From NCBI GenBank assembly GCA_026874595.1, contig CM049307.1, positions 34,762,862-34,826,861 on the forward strand: a stretch of DNA of 64,000 bases, written 5' to 3'. The first letter of the stretch is position 1. The number at the start of each line of letters is the position of its first letter. The DNA comes from Sipunculus nudus. Lineage: Eukaryota; Annelida; Sipuncula; Golfingiida; Sipunculidae. The notes beneath the pieces were generated by a model, which saw nothing but the letters and a program-made list of their open reading frames with translations, did not search any database and was not told the DNA's origin. Of this stretch, positions 59,564-64,000 are shown in pieces. The translations under genes were made by a program, and so were the position numbers.

Positions 59564-62403
59564 AACAAGTGACCCATGGGTCATGACGCTCAGCTGACTG
59601 GGAAGATATTCGCAAAAGGAAATTTTATCAATAGAATGGTAGTATATACCCATTCAACTGAAGCATCAAACAGATTAACCAACAGGCCAAGATTTAGTCT
59701 GTATTTATATATCTCAAAAAAAGAGAAAAATGTGTAAACTTTTAAAACTTGAATACGGGTAACCGACAAGTGACTACATGTATCTGCCAAAATCGGATAG
59801 TGAGGCATGGATTGAGTGGCAAGGGGAAATAGAGTGAGGTATGTTGCATATTAGCATGGATGTCTGCAGCCTAAATGTGTATGTAGGTTGTGCCACCTAC
59901 CACAAATCCAGAAAGCTGTCCAAGTTGTATACACCTGCAAAATTTTAGGCAGAAAAGTCAAACCACTACATGTATATGAGCGATTTTTGCCCATGGCAGA
60001 CAAACAGACAAACACTGTGCAAAAATCTTTGCAGGTAACCCCTCCAGTTTTGTGTATGATAAAGACCTATGTGAGATCTAAACACATGCACAATTTTGGC
60101 CCAATCGGTCAAATGGTTCCTGAGATATGAGCTTGGATGTGTGCAGCGTTAACTAGAATGTAGGTGGCGCCACCTGTCATAAAATCAAGAAAGCTGTCCA
60201 CGATGTATAAACCTGCAAAATTTTAGGCAGTTATGTCGAACCACTACAGAGAAATGAGTGATTTTAGGCCACGGCAGACTAACAGACAGACGCTGTGCAA
60301 ACATTGTTACAGGTGGCGCCACCATTTTTTGTGTATGTTACAGAGCTATCAAAGGGCTACATTTGTATAAATTTTATTTCCTGATCGGTCAAACGGTTCC
60401 CAAGATATAAGCTTGGATGTCATCAGCGTGAACGTGAACGTAGGTGGCGCCACCTGTCATAAAATCAAGAAAGGTATCCTGGATGTATACGCATGATGAA
60501 TTTCAGGTGAATTAGTCAATTCACTGCAGAGATATGAGTGTTTTAACCCAAGGCAGATGAACAGATGGACACTGTGCAAACATGGTTACAGGTGGCGCCA
60601 CCATTTTTTGTGTATGTTATAAAGCAATCCAAGGGCTACATTTGTATCAATTTTATTTCCTGATCAGTCAAACGGTTCCCGAGATATGAGGGTTTATGAG
60701 TGGAAACAGACCCACAAATGGACACTGGATAGAGAGGAAAGGTCAGAGGTCAACGCAAATTGGTTAGGCACCAGTTCACATGTGACCCGATAATAGGTGT
60801 AAGTTTGGGAAAAATCGGTCCATTAGTCTCCGAGGAGCTCTCTGGAAATGAACGCCGCCGCGGTGGAGGAACTCGGTCAAAAACATAGTATCCGCAAAAC
60901 TTCGTTTTGGCGGATACAAAAATACAGGTGGCTCCACCAGTCTGCAGAAACTAATAAAAACACTTAATGGTCAATATCCATGCAAAAAATCATGGTGATC
61001 TCTGCATTAGTTGTTCAGATACTTCAGTTTTTGTATCAAATTGTCCATTATTCTGAGGGATACTTCGGAGTCCTATAGCTTGAAGGATATGGGTAACAGA
61101 GACCTAATTTCAAGTTTCCACAGGCACCTTTCATGGGCCTCCTTGCATGACAAGAATGAAGATTCTAGGTCCAGTTGTTGCGATTTGTACCCTGTTGACA
61201 GATAACCACATCTTTAAAGGTCTCAAAAAAAAGAAAAAAATTGGTAAAAATTTGAAAAAAAATAGAGGTGGCACACCCAGTCTGCAGAAACTGATGGAAC
61301 AGCTCATGATCAATATGTATGCCGAAAATCATGACCATCAGTGTTGTAGTTATTGAAATACTGCAGTTTTTGTATCAAATTTTCCATTATTCTGGGGGGG
61401 GGGGTGTATTTTGGACCCATACAGCTTAAAGAATATGGGTAACAGAGACCTAATTTCAAGTTTCCATGGAGACTTTTCATGGGTCTCCCTGTGTGTCAAG
61501 AATGAAGATTCTTGGTCCAGTTTTTATGATTTGTGCCCTGTTAACAGATGTTCATATCTTTAAAGGTCTCAAAAATACTGAAAAATTTCGTAAAAAAAAC
61601 CGAACAAATACAGGTGGTGCCACCAGTCTGCAGAAACTTATGAAACACTCCATGATCAATATCCATGCAAACAATTATGGTTATCTCTGCATTAGTTGTT
61701 CAGATACTTTAGCTTTTGTATCAAATTTTCCATTATTCTGAGCTGTACTTTGGAGTGCCATAGCTCAAAGGATATGGGTAACAGAGACCAAATTTCAGGT
61801 TTCCATGGAGACTTCTCATGGGTCTCCCTGTGTGTAAAGAACAAAGATTCTAGGTCCAGTCGTTACGATTTGTACCCTGTTGACAGATAACTACATCCTT
61901 AAAGGTCTCAAAAATGGAGAAAACAATTCGTGAACATTGAAAAATACAGGTGGCGCCACCAGTCTGCACAAACTGATGAAACATCTCATGATCAATATGT
62001 ATGTCGAAAATCATGACCATCAGTGATGTAGTTAATGAGATATTGAAGTTTTTGTATGAAATTTTTGACTATTCTGGGGGGTAATTTTGGGCCCCATAGC
62101 TCGAAGGATATGGGTAACAGAGACCTAATTTCTGGTTTCCATGGAGACTTTTCATAAGTCTCTCAGTGTGTCGAAAATGAAGATTCCAGGTCCAGACGTT
62201 ACGATTTGTGCCACGCTAACAGATGACAGCATCCTCAAAGGTCTCAAAAATAGAGGAAAAAATCGTAAAAAATCAAACAGTACAGGTGGCGCCACCAGTC
62301 TGCAGGAACTGATCGAACATCTCATGATCAATATGTATGCCAAAAATGAAGACCATCAGTGATGTAGTTATGAAATATTGAAGTTTTTGTATGAAATTTT
62401 TTA
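59564..62403 (+). repeat. 338-bp tandem array element, copy 2, with nested R1
   Basis: It starts AACAAGTGACCCATGGGTCA like 34064. An R1 element (59748-60918) is inserted where copy 1 reads CTTTTAAAAAAAATACAGG. Five ACCAGTCTGCAG-marked modules follow (60935, 61274, 61619, 61957, 62294). Perfect GGTGGCGCCACC at 61949 and 62285. The last module is cut by the duplication junction at 62403. Confidence 0.75.
59748..60918 (+). repeat. R1 element, best-delimited copy
   Basis: Delimited by comparison with the uninterrupted array at about 34240. It begins CTTGAATACGGG. Its 5' arm is GTATCTGCCAAAATCGG (59780). Palindromes lie at 60163, 60312, 60443 and 60591, spaced 149, 131 and 148 bp. It ends in a hairpin: GTATCCGC and AAAAC (60888-60900) pair with GTTTT and GCGGATAC (60904-60917). 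The 5' arm matches the 3' strand of this hairpin. Confidence 0.75.
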
Positions 62404-64000
62404 AGTAAATGATATATGAAATAATCTGACTGATGGATTAATATGGAGTAAAATATAGTGGTTTATTTTTTATTTATTTGGAAGGGTTCGAAAAAAACAA
62501 TTTATTTGAGCAAATATGAATGCAATGACAGTATACTAAGCAGTGGTATAATGATGATAAGGCTATTTGTTGAAGGATCTATAGTGTATGGAAAACTGCA
62601 AGCTTTCAATTTGACAGATACAAGGTTATGATTAACTATGCTGATGAGGGGATTTATGAATTTGTGACTGTATGACATGATATCTTAACAAGATCGGTCT
62701 TGACAAGGTACATTATTTTGATGACCCTCAAGTCTACATATTACACAATATTGACATAATTTCTGGCATGTACATAGGTACCTATGGACAAATGGTCAAC
62801 ATTACTGAACCACCTAGAAGGTTAAAATATTAAAAATATGATGAAATGTAGATAAAGTTTGAGAGGAAGAGGTAATTTGGGCCATGGTTGGTTTATATGA
62901 TTGAAGAAAATGTTGCAAATAATATTTGAGATCTGACCATGCCTTTCCATTGGTTACATTTTTGATAAGCTGTTGACAGTTCAACAGTTTACACATTTGT
63001 CTGATGAGATCCAATTTATTTGGTGAACCTTTTTTATCAATGTTATGATATGTATACAGTTGCCATAACGTCCCCACTCCACAGTTGCAATGACTTGATT
63101 GGGGGGGTGGGGGGGGTGGTTGTTGTGCTATGATCAGAGTTACAACGCCTCTGTCTCTCTGTAGATATTTTCTTTAATTATTAAATTTTATGCTATAGCC
63201 ATAGAACTATTGTTCACTGTGCCAAGGAGCAAAGCCTCAGTGGGATGAAGAAGGGAATGGTGAGAGTTACAACACCCTTGCATATACATACAGGATATGA
63301 AATTTAATTCAACAGTGCTTATAAAAAAAAGTTTATTCATGAACATTAAATATTTAAAACAGACAGAAAGATGGAGAAACAAAGCAAATCATTTTTTTCC
63401 CCATTCTACTGAGCCAATAACAAGGGACCTATGGGTCACTGTGCTCAGCTGACGTTAACCTTGAAGGTAAAAATCTAAAATAATATCAAATGGAGATAAA
63501 GTGTATGAGGAAGAGGTAAAAAAGGCCATGGTTGGTTTACATGATTGGTTTGTATTGATGAGCAAGAAATTGTTGCAAAAAATATTTTGTGACCTGACCA
63601 TGTGTTTCCTAATGTTGAAACTAAAGCATGTGAGCAGTTTGTGAACAAATGATCTGTACTATTACCATGATCATTAGTTGGTTTTTCAATTAACTGTTGA
63701 CATTTCTGTAGTTTACACATTTGTTCAATTGAATCTATTTTTTTGTATAAAAAATATTATTAAATATATATGTATTTTTTTATGAAATGTATACAGTTGA
63801 AATATAGCTAATTAACAACATAAAAAAGGGCAAACAAAGCCTGATCTCAAATTCTGCTAAGGCAGGAAAATAATGAACAAATGTTTGTATTAAATCCTCA
63901 TTTTTTTATCACATCAATTATTTTCTAATTTAAGTTTATATTTCTATACATTTCCAATTTATCATATATATCTGAATATAAAAGTTGATTCATAATTCTT
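62404..64000 (+). repeat. second tandem duplication, second copy, cut by the window end
   Basis: Aligns to 56872-58476 with almost no differences. Contains an R2 5' end at 63419. Confidence 0.9.

Noticed and set aside
3166-62296. CRISPR-like direct repeats with spacers
   Set aside because: The regularly spaced palindromes belong to diverged tandem transposon modules in a eukaryotic genome; spacers are homologous to each other and no cas genes exist.

Overview
The window is eukaryotic, intron-containing and AT-rich. It is best explained as a marine invertebrate genome, most likely a bivalve mollusc. Reasons: a spliced LITAF-domain gene with AG/GT junctions; tRNA-derived SINEs, one with a body resembling mollusc SINEs; repeat arrays resembling the oyster 'pearl'/Helentron-associated type; and a full hAT DNA transposon. 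Almost all of the sequence is transposons and repeats. Clade assignment is inference.

Host genes. (1) The left edge (minus strand, 188 to 1) is the 5' coding exon of an unidentified membrane protein that runs off the window. (2) A LITAF/CDIP1-like gene lies on the minus strand. Three exons were resolved by hand (51828-51796, 51300-50982, 45778-45670). Its last intron of about 5.2 kb is filled by nested transposons. (3) A weak candidate first exon with a mitochondrial-presequence-like start lies at 30063-30182 (+).

Mobile elements. An intact hAT transposon (5853-11262) has perfect 14-bp TIRs, an 8-bp target duplication, and a transposase with BED finger and all catalytic residues. The matching empty site is in the second copy of a tandem duplication (21445-21452). 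A second, non-coding hAT (48085-50462) sits in the LITAF intron; it has 12-bp TIRs with a similar start, an 8-bp duplication, and its own empty-site paralogue. A foldback, Mutator-like element (28369-29187) has long TIRs and a 9-bp duplication. Several TA-flanked pogo/Tigger-type MITEs begin CAGTGRAA.

Repeat families. Three abundant non-coding families share one plan: a 5' subterminal arm, tandem modules often carrying the 12-bp palindrome GGTGGCGCCACC, an ACGG-type microsatellite, and a 3' arm complementary to the 5' arm (part of a terminal hairpin in two families). I call them R1 (3' hairpin with arm GTTTTGGCGGATAC), R2 (5' palindrome GACCCATGGGTC, 3' arm AGTCAGCTGAGC) and R3 (5' GGCCTACAGGCC, 3' arm CACAGGTTCGC). 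The plan resembles HINE/pearl rolling-circle elements. They nest in each other throughout the window.

Layout. 1-227 membrane-protein exon; 856-1110 SINE; 1111-1768 R2/R3 mosaic; 1769-18070 duplication unit A, carrying the hAT; 18071-28408 unit B; 28369-29187 foldback element; 29.2-34.0 kb mostly unassigned; 34064-35440 338-bp array; 36444-40105 R3 with nested R2; 40611-43266 R2; 44.4-45.4 kb MITEs; 45.67-51.83 kb LITAF-like gene; 52.35-53.75 kb TA repeat and MITE; 53.8-56.7 kb unassigned; 56.7-64 kb R2, 338-bp array and R1, with a second, nearly identical tandem duplication (56872 onward equals 62404 onward).
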